Source of the DNA: Pectobacterium sp013449375
GTDB lineage: Bacteria > Pseudomonadota > Gammaproteobacteria > Enterobacterales > Enterobacteriaceae
Assembly (NCBI RefSeq): GCF_048593165.1
Contig: NZ_CP184271.1
Direction: 5' to 3' (one strand)
Length of the DNA: 64,000 bases
Below the pieces are notes generated by a model. The model worked only from the letters and a program-made list of their open reading frames with translations, did no database searches and was not told the DNA's origin. How positions within the stretch are numbered: the stretch's first letter is position 1; each line of letters begins with the position of its first letter. Of this stretch, positions 52,059 through 61,664 are shown one piece after another. The position numbers and the translations under genes were made by a program.

Positions 52059-52645
52059 TTAAGCGCGGTAACGACGGAAGGGCGTTCGGCAATATGGTCG
52101 AGGTAAGCCGTCAGCGCAGGGTAGCGGAGCATATCCAGTTTTAGCGAGTGCGCCCAACGCATCACGGTAAACAGATACGCATCGGCGATACCGAAGCGGT
52201 TGGCGACCAGATAGCTTTGTTCACTCAGCACCAGATTGATATAACGGAACTTAACCTGCAAATACTCCATCAACAGCTCTTTATACGTTTCCGGCGTGCC
52301 GGGGCGAAAAAGCGGTGTAAACGTTTTGTGTAGCTCAGCAGAAATGTAGTTCAGCCACTCAACCGTATGGTAGCGTGCTATACCTCCGGTAGGAGCGATA
52401 AGGTTACAGTGCGGAACCAGATCGGCGATGTATACGGCGATAGCGACACCTTCGGTCAGGATAGATCCATCATCCAGTTCTAGTGCCGGCACCATCCCTT
52501 TTGGGTTGATGAGTGTATAGTCGGTTCCATGTTCGGTCCTTTTCGTGCGTAGGTTGACCTTCTCCAGCTTGAATTCCAGTTTGGATTCGACCAAGATGAT
52601 GTGTGTAAATAGGGAACAGCTTTCCGCTTGATAAAACAGTTTCAT
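52037..52645 (-). CDS. gstA: Glutathione S-transferase
   Basis: A 202-residue beta-class-like glutathione transferase. The N-terminal thioredoxin-fold domain starts MKLFYQAESCSLFTHIIL with the usual Cys10-type residue in the ESCS segment, and cis-Pro NPKGMVPALELDDGSILTE binds glutathione. The all-helical C-terminal domain follows (FGIADAYLFTVMRW). The ATG at 52645 is set by alignment. The stop lies within an octanucleotide repeat, so the C-terminal residues VERLKG derive from repeat DNA. E. coli has dtpA between pdxY and gstA; here it is missing. Confidence 0.92.
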   Translation of the reverse strand: MKLFYQAESCSLFTHIILVESKLEFKLEKVNLRTKRTEHGTDYTLINPKGMVPALELDDGSILTEGVAIAVYIADLVPHCNLIAPTGGIARYHTVEWLNYISAELHKTFTPLFRPGTPETYKELLMEYLQVKFRYINLVLSEQSYLVANRFGIADAYLFTVMRWAHSLKLDMLRYPALTAYLDHIAERPSVVTALKVERLKG

Positions 52646-53438
52646 GAAACCCCTTCCCCTTATTATTTTCCCATCAACATTCACGCTGATGATTGTTGCA
52701 TATGTGACATGTTGTTTCTTTTACAACAAAACATCACTGTAAAGTGTGAGGCTTCTTGCAAAATAAGTCTTATATATGATTCGTACATGAGGTTTAGGAG
52801 TACGTGGTCATGCAAGGTTCGTATGTCATAACGAAGGCCGTTTTGTCGGTGTAAACGAGATAGGTAAACCAAACGTTGCAGTGTATGGGTATGCGGCTTT
52901 GTAGGGGAGAAAATCATCGATGTTACGGATTGCGGCGGCGGTTTTGGGTGGGTAATTGAACGCTATTCATTAATTATAACTACATCAGTTGATAAGAAAA
53001 ATTTCATTAGTGACAGGTTTCGTATTTTTCATAACAATCTCAATTTAAGTTATTTCCCCAAGGCTAGTGCCTCATGGATATTTTAAAATGAAAATAGGAG
53101 GGGAGATGAAAGGACGCAATTTATTGTCATGCCGATTAAATTATCCCCTTTATTTTTCCCATGTAACAAAAGGGGAGTCGTTATGTTGAGTGACACTTGT
53201 AGAGAAAAAAATGAGTTAGCCATGAGGTTACCAGTGATATCCTCCGTGTTACTGCTCGATTTATATTATTGATGGGAATGCAATAATGTTCCCAATTAAC
53301 GAGTATTCTGCATCAAGATACAGACAATATTACGAAAAAAATGGGATAGATCGTAAGGCGATGACGAGAATGCATCGATCGGCGAATTCTTAAGAATAAT
53401 GCGTATTGTCTGATGCTATTCATTATCATGAGGTTACT
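52646..53438. other. Long AT-rich gap upstream of the symporter gene
   Basis: About 790 bases with no gene of normal size. Two very short overlapping frames are preceded by good ribosome binding sites: 53106-53189 (27 codons, AGGAGGGGAG upstream) and 53183-53272 (29 codons, AGGGGAG upstream), joined by an ATGTTGA overlap. Neither resembles a known protein. They may be leader peptides or chance. The rest is promoter-like AT-rich DNA. Confidence 0.4.
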
Positions 53439-54743
53439 ATGAAAAAGAACAGCTTATTGTTTTTTATCGCCTTAGCTATTGTTCTCGGAATTATTGTCGG
53501 CGGGGTTTGTCATTCTGTATTAACTGAGCAGCAAACCAAAGAAGTCGTTTCCTACTTTAATTTAGTGACCGATGTTTTTCTCCGCCTGATAAAAATGATT
53601 ATTGCGCCATTGGTATTCGCAACATTGGTCTCTGGTCTTGCCAGTATGGGGAATTCTTCCTCCGTCGGCAGAATAGGGCTAAAGGCCATGATATGGTTTA
53701 TTTGTTCTTCAGTCGTTTCTCTCTTCATTGGCATGTTATTGGCAAATATCTTCGAACCTGGCGTTGGCATGAACCTCGCCGTTCCGAGTACGCCAACAGT
53801 GGTAGATACCGGCGTAAGCACTGGCGGATTTACGCTGAAAAGCTTCATTGCGCATATATTTCCACGCAGTATCGTCGAAGCCATGGCGAATAACGAAATA
53901 TTGCAGATTCTGGTGTTCTCAATGTTCTTCGGTTCTGCATTGGCTTTTGTTAAAGGCCAAAACAAGCATGCCGTTACCATGGAGACGATGGTAGAAGAAC
54001 TGGCGAAAGTGATGTTTCGGGTGACGGACTATGTCATGCGATTAGCGCCGCTGGCCGTGTTTTCCTCGCTGGCGTCTTCTATTACGACCGAAGGGCTAGG
54101 GCTTCTCCTCGATTTTGGCAAAGTCATTGGTGAATTCTACCTTGGTCTGGCGCTGCTGTGGGGGCTCATGTTCGGTGCCGGGACGCTGTTCCTCGGGAAG
54201 AAAGCAACCTGGGGTCTGATCAAACTGCTGCGTGAGCCTAGTATGCTGGCGTTTGCGACGGCCAGTAGCGAAGCAGCCTATCCGAAAACAATGGAAGCGC
54301 TGAGCGAATTCGGCGTGCCTAAAAAAATCACCAGCTTCGTACTCCCGTTGGGGTATTCCTTTAACCTTGTCGGCTCCATGATCTATCAGGCGTTTGCCAT
54401 TCTGTTTATCGCGCAGGCTTACAACATCCACTTAAGTTTGACGGAGCAGACCCTGATTCTGCTGACGCTGATGATCACCAGTAAAGGTATGGCTGGCGTA
54501 GCGCGTGCCGCCGTCGTCGTGGTTGCTGCAACATTGCCGATGTTCAGCTTACCCGAAGCGGGCATTTTGCTGATTATTGGTATCGATCAGTTCCTGGATA
54601 TGGGCCGCACGGCGACCAATGTGATTGGTAACGGCATGGCGACCGCAGTTGTGGCCAAGCTGGAGCGAAACCACGATCTGGAAGAACCCGATCATGATCA
54701 TGCCGACGAAGAAGCAACGGTGATAGCAACTGGGAATGTCTAA
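53439..54743 (+). CDS. Dicarboxylate/amino acid:cation symporter (DAACS family)
   Basis: A 434-residue glutamate/C4-dicarboxylate transporter homologue with about eight helices and two re-entrant loops. HP1 carries ATASSEAAYPKTME in place of the usual serine-rich SSSxAALP, and the TM7 motif reads LGYSFNLVGSMIYQ, where the Na+/substrate Asp of NxDGT is replaced by Val. The TM8 segment FLDMGRTATNVIGN retains the substrate-binding Asp, Arg-Thr and Asn. A His/Asp/Glu-rich tail ends the protein. GAGG is five bases before the ATG. Substrate and coupling ion are uncertain. Confidence 0.87.
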   Translation: MKKNSLLFFIALAIVLGIIVGGVCHSVLTEQQTKEVVSYFNLVTDVFLRLIKMIIAPLVFATLVSGLASMGNSSSVGRIGLKAMIWFICSSVVSLFIGMLLANIFEPGVGMNLAVPSTPTVVDTGVSTGGFTLKSFIAHIFPRSIVEAMANNEILQILVFSMFFGSALAFVKGQNKHAVTMETMVEELAKVMFRVTDYVMRLAPLAVFSSLASSITTEGLGLLLDFGKVIGEFYLGLALLWGLMFGAGTLFLGKKATWGLIKLLREPSMLAFATASSEAAYPKTMEALSEFGVPKKITSFVLPLGYSFNLVGSMIYQAFAILFIAQAYNIHLSLTEQTLILLTLMITSKGMAGVARAAVVVVAATLPMFSLPEAGILLIIGIDQFLDMGRTATNVIGNGMATAVVAKLERNHDLEEPDHDHADEEATVIATGNV

Positions 54744-54772
54744 ATTCGCGTCAGGTTAATACATTGAGACAG

Positions 54773-54793
54773 ACGGCCTTCGGGCCGTTTTTC
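54773..54793 (+). terminator. Terminator of the symporter gene
   Basis: ACGGCC and GGCCGT pair around the stable loop TTCG, followed by TTTTCTC. Confidence 0.9.
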
Positions 54794-55049
54794 TCTTCTA
54801 CTTTCGCTCTCCTCTGCTTGCTGCTTTTACTGTCTGCTATCCTCTTCACGTTCCCATTGACACTTATTCCGACTTGCCTCTTTTCAATAGCTAACGACTA
54901 TTGCTGCGTTCATATTGCATTGTTGCAAAAACGTTATTTTTTGTTTGTGTTATCTTTAAATAACACCGCAAGAACGGGCCGGTTATTGATTGAACGCCTG
55001 ATGCAGAATAACGAATATGCCCGAAAAACAAGTTAATTTGGGAGGCAGC

Positions 55050-57722
55050 ATGTCATCACACCTTCGCGACACTTGTCTGGACACACTGACGGTACAACAG
55101 CAGATTTACCATTACTACAGTCTGCCAAAGGCGGCAAAAAGGCTCGGCAGCATCGATAAATTGCCGAAATCACTCAAGGTGCTGCTAGAAAATTTATTGC
55201 GCCATCAGGACGGCGACACGGTCGAGCAGGACGATCTTCAGGCGGTGGTGGACTGGCTGAAGACAGGCCATGTTGATCGGGAAATTGCCTATCGTCCTGC
55301 GCGTGTATTAATGCAAGATTTTACCGGCGTGCCTGCCGTGGTCGATCTCGCGGCAATGCGAGCGGCGGTGAAACGGCTGGGCGGCGATGTGAATAAGGTT
55401 AACCCGCTGTCGCCAGTTGATTTGGTTATTGACCATTCGGTGACGGTTGATCACTTCGGCGATCGTCAGGCGCTCACGGATAACACACAGCTGGAAATGG
55501 CGCGTAACCGTGAACGCTATGAGTTTCTGCGCTGGGGGCAAAATGCCTTTAGCCACTTTAGCGTCGTGCCGCCGGGAACCGGAATTTGCCATCAGGTGAA
55601 TCTGGAGTATCTGGCTAAGGCCATCTGGCATGAAAAGCAGGGCGATAAACAGTTCGCCTATCCCGATACGCTGGTGGGAACCGATTCGCATACCACGATG
55701 ATTAATGGTTTAGGTGTGCTCGGCTGGGGCGTCGGCGGGATAGAAGCCGAGGCTGCGATGCTGGGGCAGCCTGTTTCGATGCTGATCCCTGATGTCGTCG
55801 GCGTGAAACTCAGCGGCAAGATGCGAGAGGGGATAACAGCAACCGATCTGGTGCTGACGGTCACACAGATGCTGCGTAAGCACGGCGTGGTCGGTAAGTT
55901 TGTGGAATTTTACGGCGATGGACTGGATTCGCTGCCGCTGGCGGATCGCGCAACCATCGCCAACATGGCACCGGAATATGGTGCGACCTGCGGCTTTTTC
56001 CCTATCGATCAAATCACGCTGGATTATATGCGGTTGACCAACCGCCCAGAAGAACAGATCGCGCTGGTGGAAGCTTACAGTAAGCAGCAAGGGCTGTGGC
56101 GTAATACGGGTGATGAACCGGTATTTACCAGCCAGCTCGCGCTGGATTTGGCGACGGTGGAAACCAGTCTGGCAGGGCCGAAACGCCCGCAGGATCGTGT
56201 GCCGTTAGCTGGCGTGCCGGAAGCCTTTCAAGCCAGTCGGGAGTTGGATGTCAGCACGGTGAAGAATCGTTCGGACTATGAAGAATTCACGTTGGAAGGC
56301 GAAACACACCGTCTGCATCAAGGCGCGGTCGTGATCGCTGCGATCACGTCCTGCACCAATACCTCTAACCCGAGCGTGCTGATGACAGCCGGGCTGCTGG
56401 CAAAAAATGCCGTAGAGCGCGGTCTGAAAACCAAACCGTGGGTGAAAACGTCGTTAGCACCCGGATCACGCGTCGTAACCGATTACTATGCTAAAGCGGG
56501 ATTGACGCCGTACCTTGATGAACTGGGGTTCAATCTTGTCGGCTACGGCTGTACCACCTGTATCGGTAACTCCGGCCCGCTGCCGGACGCGATCGAAGCC
56601 GCGATAAAAGCAGGCGATTTGACGGTTGGCGCGGTGCTGTCAGGCAACCGTAATTTTGAAGGCCGCATCCATCCTCTGGTGAAAACGAACTGGCTGGCAT
56701 CGCCGCCGCTGGTGGTCGCGTATGCGCTGGCGGGGAATATGAACGTCGATCTGACCCAAGAACCTCTGGGTGAAGATCGTGACGGAAACGCCGTCTACCT
56801 GAAAGATATCTGGCCGTCGACGAAAGCGGTGGCGGATGCCGTATTGAATGTCAGCGCGGTCATGTTCCACAAGCAATATGCTGCCGTGTTTGAAGGCACG
56901 CAGGAGTGGCAAGACATCGAGGTCGATAACCATCCTACCTACCAATGGCCGGAAGCATCGACCTACATTCGTCAGACGCCTTTCTTTCTGGAAATGGGGA
57001 AAGAACCTGAACCGGTTCAGGATATCCACAACGCGCGTATTCTGGCGCTGTTGGGCGATTCGGTCACCACCGACCATATCTCACCAGCCGGTAATATCAA
57101 GCGCGATAGCCCGGCAGGAAAATATTTGCTGGAGCGTGGCGTCGAAACCGCGGAATTCAACTCTTATGGTTCACGGCGCGGTAACCACGAAGTGATGATG
57201 CGCGGGACGTTTGCCAACATCCGTATTCGTAATGAGATGGTGCCGGGTAAAGAGGGTGGTTATACCCGCCATATCCCGTCGCAGAATGAGATGACAATTT
57301 ATGATGCGGCAATGCGCTACAAGGAGGAGAATATCCCGCTGGCGCTGTTTGCTGGGAAAGAGTATGGCTCCGGTTCCAGCCGCGACTGGGCCGCGAAAGG
57401 CCCGCGCTTACTGGGCGTTCGTGTGGTAATTGCCGAATCGTTCGAACGTATTCACCGTTCTAACCTGATCGGAATGGGGATCCTGCCGCTGGAGTTTCCC
57501 GAAGGCGTGACGCGTAAGACGTTGAAGCTCACTGGGGATGAGCAGATTTCGATTACGGGATTAAATCAACTGACGCCGGGGGCGACGGTTGAGGTCAATA
57601 TCACGGATGCCAGTGGTAACACGCAGACCATCAGCACCCGCTGCCGTATCGATACCCGCAACGAACTGACCTACTACCAGAACGACGGCATCCTGCATTA
57701 CGTTATCCGTAATATGCTGTAA
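55050..57722 (+). CDS. acnA: Aconitate hydratase A
   Basis: An 890-residue [4Fe-4S] enzyme that interconverts citrate and isocitrate; AcnA is the stress/stationary-phase isozyme. Cluster ligands are Cys in ITSCTNTSNPS and in GYGCTTCIGNSG. The substrate loops TDSHTTMINGLGVLGWGVGG and KEYGSGSSRDWAAKGP are intact, and the C-terminal swivel domain is complete. The ATG at 55050 follows GGGAGG and gives the E. coli length; the frame from 55017 is leader. In E. coli ribA and pgpB follow directly; here about 3 kb of accessory genes intervene. Confidence 0.97.
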   Translation: MSSHLRDTCLDTLTVQQQIYHYYSLPKAAKRLGSIDKLPKSLKVLLENLLRHQDGDTVEQDDLQAVVDWLKTGHVDREIAYRPARVLMQDFTGVPAVVDLAAMRAAVKRLGGDVNKVNPLSPVDLVIDHSVTVDHFGDRQALTDNTQLEMARNRERYEFLRWGQNAFSHFSVVPPGTGICHQVNLEYLAKAIWHEKQGDKQFAYPDTLVGTDSHTTMINGLGVLGWGVGGIEAEAAMLGQPVSMLIPDVVGVKLSGKMREGITATDLVLTVTQMLRKHGVVGKFVEFYGDGLDSLPLADRATIANMAPEYGATCGFFPIDQITLDYMRLTNRPEEQIALVEAYSKQQGLWRNTGDEPVFTSQLALDLATVETSLAGPKRPQDRVPLAGVPEAFQASRELDVSTVKNRSDYEEFTLEGETHRLHQGAVVIAAITSCTNTSNPSVLMTAGLLAKNAVERGLKTKPWVKTSLAPGSRVVTDYYAKAGLTPYLDELGFNLVGYGCTTCIGNSGPLPDAIEAAIKAGDLTVGAVLSGNRNFEGRIHPLVKTNWLASPPLVVAYALAGNMNVDLTQEPLGEDRDGNAVYLKDIWPSTKAVADAVLNVSAVMFHKQYAAVFEGTQEWQDIEVDNHPTYQWPEASTYIRQTPFFLEMGKEPEPVQDIHNARILALLGDSVTTDHISPAGNIKRDSPAGKYLLERGVETAEFNSYGSRRGNHEVMMRGTFANIRIRNEMVPGKEGGYTRHIPSQNEMTIYDAAMRYKEENIPLALFAGKEYGSGSSRDWAAKGPRLLGVRVVIAESFERIHRSNLIGMGILPLEFPEGVTRKTLKLTGDEQISITGLNQLTPGATVEVNITDASGNTQTISTRCRIDTRNELTYYQNDGILHYVIRNML

Positions 57723-57735
57723 TTTTATATCTGGT

Positions 57736-57764
57736 CACCGAGGGCAGAAAACCTGCTCTCGGTG
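57736..57764. terminator. Inverted repeat after acnA
   Basis: CACCGAGGGCAG pairs with CTGCTCTCGGTG (one mismatch) around a five-base loop, 14 bases after the stop. There is no T-run, so it is a stabilising hairpin or weak terminator for acnA. Confidence 0.45.
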
Positions 57765-57795
57765 GATTGGAGCAGCCCGAAGCATAACAAGTACA

Positions 57796-58227
57796 TCAAT
57801 AATAAGCGGCTTCATCCTTCCTGAGTGGTACGCTTTGGACACTGCCGTTGGTAAACGCTATTGCAGACACGATGCTTCTTCGTGAGTCACCGTATTTTTT
57901 CGATTGCAGGATATACCTGACGACGTATGTGCTGTCGTCTAAAAAGTGGTAAAAAGAAGGAGGAAGACACAGTTCACCCTGTGTAACGACTACGCTGGGA
58001 TTTTCATACAGCGTCCATTCCTGTGGTTGAGCGGTTCTTATGCTGATCGCAATGAGAGTAGGCTGGTAATCCCGAGCATCGCTAACTAAAAAGCAGAGAT
58101 CGCTTCCCAATTGTTTGACTGATGTCAATTCGTCTGGCTTCAGGCGATCGCCCGAACCGGGGCAACCGACAAGAAGAAAACTCGTCACTATAAGCAGAAG
58201 CGCAAACAATTTTGCAGTAAATGTCAT
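57796..58227 (-). CDS. Putative T6SS immunity lipoprotein
   Basis: A 143-residue periplasmic lipoprotein with lipobox FLLVGC (Cys22). No enzyme motif is seen; the domain is mostly beta-like. It starts two bases after the stop of the putative metallopeptidase effector gene and is co-transcribed with it, the usual layout of a toxin and its immunity protein. It resembles, as far as I can tell by reading, the small family annotated as periplasmic T6SS immunity lipoproteins. The cell-envelope location suggests the effector acts in the periplasm. Confidence 0.65.
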   Translation of the reverse strand: MTFTAKLFALLLIVTSFLLVGCPGSGDRLKPDELTSVKQLGSDLCFLVSDARDYQPTLIAISIRTAQPQEWTLYENPSVVVTQGELCLPPSFYHFLDDSTYVVRYILQSKKYGDSRRSIVSAIAFTNGSVQSVPLRKDEAAYY

Positions 58228-58229
58228 CG

Positions 58230-58760
58230 TTAATTCCAAGGAAAGAACTGCATGGTTTTTTGATATTGTTGCCGTATGGTGGCCTCAGAAGTATCGCCAT
58301 CAAGGGTGACATCTCCGCGTGCTCTCAACATTTTCCACATTTGATAGCTGTATGTTTTTAAAACGAAATAATCAGCGATTATTTGTGCCTGCTGTTCCAT
58401 TGGATAGCATCTTAATGTGCGGTTACCAAGTTGGTAGCGATAACTGACAGCCCAACTGACCAAACCTCTAAAGATGACATTCATACCTCGCTCACGCTGC
58501 CAGACGTGGCTCATTTCATGAATAAAGAGGTGTTGGTTGGACATATTCGTGAGGGAAAAATCGTTGCTATACCATGCCCGAAAATACAGTTCTCCATTTG
58601 GACTCATGGCGGTGTTTTTATCTTGAAGGCCGAATGGAAGGTAACTACCGTGATGAATCCAAACTTTGTGGTAGTGGATTGAATCACCAAAAATAGATTT
58701 AGCTAGCCTTATTTCACCAGACGTAAGCAGCCGCAAGCTTCCTTCTTTTTGATTATCCAT
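58230..58760 (-). CDS. Putative T6SS effector, zincin-like metallopeptidase ('Rhs/Vgr-related' family)
   Basis: A 176-residue soluble protein without a signal peptide. The zinc-binding motif HEMSH is at residues 81-85 (FIHEMSHVWQRERG), and MEQQAQIIADYF (about 121-132) supplies a likely third ligand and support residues. SPNGELYFRAWYSNDFS is a conserved block of a family usually annotated 'type IV secretion protein Rhs' or vgr-related. GGAG is six bases before the ATG at 58760. No vgrG, hcp or rhs gene is adjacent, so it is an orphan effector with its downstream immunity lipoprotein. Confidence 0.7.
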   Translation of the reverse strand: MDNQKEGSLRLLTSGEIRLAKSIFGDSIHYHKVWIHHGSYLPFGLQDKNTAMSPNGELYFRAWYSNDFSLTNMSNQHLFIHEMSHVWQRERGMNVIFRGLVSWAVSYRYQLGNRTLRCYPMEQQAQIIADYFVLKTYSYQMWKMLRARGDVTLDGDTSEATIRQQYQKTMQFFPWN

Positions 58761-59055
58761 AACAATCTCCATTTGTTATAGCCATGTAGGTTTATAGCTT
58801 GGACTATCGACGGTTAAATATGAAGCGTTAATCTCGGCAGTGTAACGTTCCATTCTAGGCGGTTAAGAAAGATATATTATCCCCGACGCACCAGCGCACG
58901 TTTCCCCACATGAAATGCTCGAATCCTCAGGTGAATTGTGGTTAGGTGGTCGTGACGCTAACTACATGGGGAATAAGTAAAAATTATTGCCCATCCATGC
59001 CTCGGAATCGCGGAAATGCCGCTTGAAGAATGACGGGGATATAACAGGAGGTTAT

Positions 59056-60687
59056 ATGAATGAGTTAATTAAAAAACGCTTCAAACACGCACTGCTGCTC
59101 ACGCTGTGTACAACAGGCGCGATGACATCGGCTTTTGCTGCCCAGGTTCCTGCCGGGGCGGTACTGGCGGATAAACAAGAGCTGGTGCGGGGCAACGGTT
59201 CAGAGCCGGCATCGTTGGATCCGCATAAGGTGGAAAGCGATGTTGAAGGTCACATCATCAATGATTTCTTCGATAATCTGGTTCGCGTGGGCGATGACGG
59301 CACTATCGAGCCACGACTGGCGGAGCGCTGGGAGAATAAAGACAACACGGTGTGGACGTTCCATCTGCGGCCTGATGCCAAATGGTCCGATGGTTCACCA
59401 ATTACTGCGGACGATGTGGTTTACAGTTGGCGACGCCTTGGTGACCCGAAAACGCTGTCACCGTACGGTAGCTATGTCGCCAGTATGTATGTGAAAAATG
59501 CGGCGGATATTCTGGCGGGCAAGAAAACGCCAGATTCCTTGGGTATCAAAGCGCTGGATAGTCATACCGTAGAAGTGACGCTGGAGCATCCGCTTTCCTA
59601 TTTCCTGGAAATGTCGGCTTACCATGTACTGGTACCATTACCGAAAGCGGTGCTTGAAAAACATCCGGAAAACTGGACGCAGGTCGGCAATTTTGTCAGC
59701 AGCGGTCCTTACACGCTAAGCGAGTGGGTCGTTAATGAACGTATCGTCGGCACGCGCAATAGCCAGTATTGGGATAACGCACATACCGTGATTAACAAAG
59801 TGACGTACCTGCCGATCACTTCACAGGCGGCGGAACTGAATCGCTATAAGTCCGGTGAAGTTGACATTACTGGGCTGTTATCACCAATCCAGTTTGCATC
59901 GTTACAAAAAGAGTATCCGAAGGAGGTGAGAGTGTCACCGCTTCAAGGCACTTACTTCTATCAGTTTAATACGCAGAAGCCCCCGTTTAATGATGCTCGG
60001 GTACGCCGTGCATTAGATCTCAGTTTGGATAAGACGGTGATTGCAGAAAAAGTGATGGGCATGGGGCAAAAGCCCGCCTACAGTCTGGTTCCTTTGCATA
60101 CGGGGGGATATAGTTTGCAAAATCCAGAATGGGCGAATTGGACACAGCAACAACGCAATGTAGAAGCGAAAAAACTGTTAGCGGATGCCGGTTTTAATGA
60201 AAAGAACCCGCTGCGTTTTAACCTGCTTTACAACACGTCTGAATCCCATTTGCGTGTGGCGATTGCCGCCAGTTCCATGTGGAAGAAGAACCTCGGTGTC
60301 GAAGCCACATTACAGAATCAAGAGTGGAAAACCATGCTGGATACGATCCGTACTGGTAACTACGACGTGGTTCGGTATTCCTGGATTGGCGACTACAATG
60401 AACCAAGCACTTTTCTGGAAATTCTCCAATCGGGTAATAGTAACAATAACTCTAAATTCACTAGCCCAGAATATGATGCCCTGCTGCAAAAAGCGCTAAC
60501 GGCAAACAGTCGGCAGGAAAGACAGGCGATTTATCAACAGGCAATGATGATTTTGTCGCAACAAATCCCTTTATCTCCGATTTATCATTATTCTCAACCA
60601 CAAATGGTGAAAACATATATCGGTGGTTTTTCACCTAATTTCCGTGGTGATTACTTCACGCAAGATATGTACATCCTCAAGCATTAA
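59056..60687 (+). CDS. Oligopeptide ABC transporter binding protein (OppA/MppA-like)
   Basis: A 543-residue periplasmic SBP_bac_5 protein with a signal peptide cleaved near AFAAQV. Family markers include GSEPASLDPHKVES, WTFHLRPDAKWSDGSPITADD, ANGAYTL-type SGPYTLSEWVVNERIV, NTQKPPFNDARVRRAL and NQEWKTMLD with GDYNEPSTFL. It is equally close by eye to OppA and MppA, so binding of oligopeptides or murein tripeptide is possible. AGGAGG is five bases before the ATG. No permease or ATPase genes are adjacent, so it must use a transporter encoded elsewhere. It interrupts the acnA-ribA synteny. Confidence 0.88.
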   Translation: MNELIKKRFKHALLLTLCTTGAMTSAFAAQVPAGAVLADKQELVRGNGSEPASLDPHKVESDVEGHIINDFFDNLVRVGDDGTIEPRLAERWENKDNTVWTFHLRPDAKWSDGSPITADDVVYSWRRLGDPKTLSPYGSYVASMYVKNAADILAGKKTPDSLGIKALDSHTVEVTLEHPLSYFLEMSAYHVLVPLPKAVLEKHPENWTQVGNFVSSGPYTLSEWVVNERIVGTRNSQYWDNAHTVINKVTYLPITSQAAELNRYKSGEVDITGLLSPIQFASLQKEYPKEVRVSPLQGTYFYQFNTQKPPFNDARVRRALDLSLDKTVIAEKVMGMGQKPAYSLVPLHTGGYSLQNPEWANWTQQQRNVEAKKLLADAGFNEKNPLRFNLLYNTSESHLRVAIAASSMWKKNLGVEATLQNQEWKTMLDTIRTGNYDVVRYSWIGDYNEPSTFLEILQSGNSNNNSKFTSPEYDALLQKALTANSRQERQAIYQQAMMILSQQIPLSPIYHYSQPQMVKTYIGGFSPNFRGDYFTQDMYILKH

Positions 60688-60697
60688 TCCCAATAAA

Positions 60698-60720
60698 ACA
60701 GCCGGTTAAAAACCGGCTGT
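60698..60720. terminator. Hairpin between convergent oppA-like gene and ribA
   Basis: ACAGCCGGTT and AACCGGCTGT form a perfect ten-base-pair stem around AAA. A-rich sequence on the left gives a T-run for ribA, and CGTC follows on the right; it probably serves ribA best. Confidence 0.75.
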
Positions 60721-60759
60721 CGTCATTGAAAGATACGATCCTGACGTGAAGCGGGATCG

Positions 60760-61353
60760 CTATTTCATATCCAGCAGGTGCCCCATTTTGGCGGCTTTGG
60801 TCGCCAGATAGTTCTCATTCTTCGGATTACGCCCGACGAGTAATGGCACGCGCTCAACGATATTGATCCCTGCTTCGTTGAGTATTTTCACTTTCTGCGG
60901 GTTATTGGTCAGCAGGCGGACTTCATCAACGCCCAGCAGCTTGAACATATCAGCGCACAGTGTGAAATCACGCTCGTCGGCGGCGAATCCAAGCTGTTGG
61001 TTGGCTTCCACCGTATCGGCTCCCAGATCCTGTAACGCATAGGCGCGGATCTTATTGAGCAGCCCAATATTACGACCTTCCTGACGGTGGTATAACAGCA
61101 CGCCGCGGCCTTCTTCGGCGATGTGGCCCAGTGCGGCTTCAAGCTGGAACCCACAGTCACAGCGCAGGCTAAATAACGCATCCCCTGTCAGACACTCGGA
61201 ATGCACACGGGCAAGTACGGGTACTGAACCGGAAATATCACCATAAACCAGAGCAAGGTGATCGTGGCCTGTGGCAATCTCTTCAAAACCGACCATCAAG
61301 AAATCGCCCCACGGGGTGGGCAACTTGGCTTCCGCCACCCGTTTTAGCTGCAT
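60760..61353 (-). CDS. ribA: GTP cyclohydrolase II
   Basis: A 197-residue zinc enzyme that commits GTP to riboflavin synthesis. The zinc ligands are in SECLTGDALFSLRCDCGFQL (three Cys), RVHSECL is the substrate loop, and QEGRNIGLLNKIRAY with LTNNPQKV are signature segments. The ATG at 61353 gives the E. coli-like opening QLKRVAEAKLPT; the frame to 61446 is leader. It follows acnA in E. coli; here the intervening genes are accessory. Confidence 0.96.
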   Translation of the reverse strand: MQLKRVAEAKLPTPWGDFLMVGFEEIATGHDHLALVYGDISGSVPVLARVHSECLTGDALFSLRCDCGFQLEAALGHIAEEGRGVLLYHRQEGRNIGLLNKIRAYALQDLGADTVEANQQLGFAADERDFTLCADMFKLLGVDEVRLLTNNPQKVKILNEAGINIVERVPLLVGRNPKNENYLATKAAKMGHLLDMK

Positions 61354-61664
61354 ACTCTTCTCCAAAAATGCTGTATCCAAAAAGCTTTTTCTAAAAAGCT
61401 GCTTTTTAAAAATAAAAGTGTTGAGGCGAATCCTACTGCGCTCCATCGCGCTTGACTAGCAAAAAAGCCTGTCGAAGAACGTCACAAAAATTGAATTACA
61501 ACGTCACCAGATTGCGTCTGGTTTCAGATTCGTTGACAGAACTGGGCGCTATTTTACGCCATACTGACAGTCCATGTCGGATTTTCTGATAGAATTGTGA
61601 AAATTTTGTTGCAAAGCATCATACTGAATTATGGGAAGAAACTATCTGTATTATGGGAAAAACT

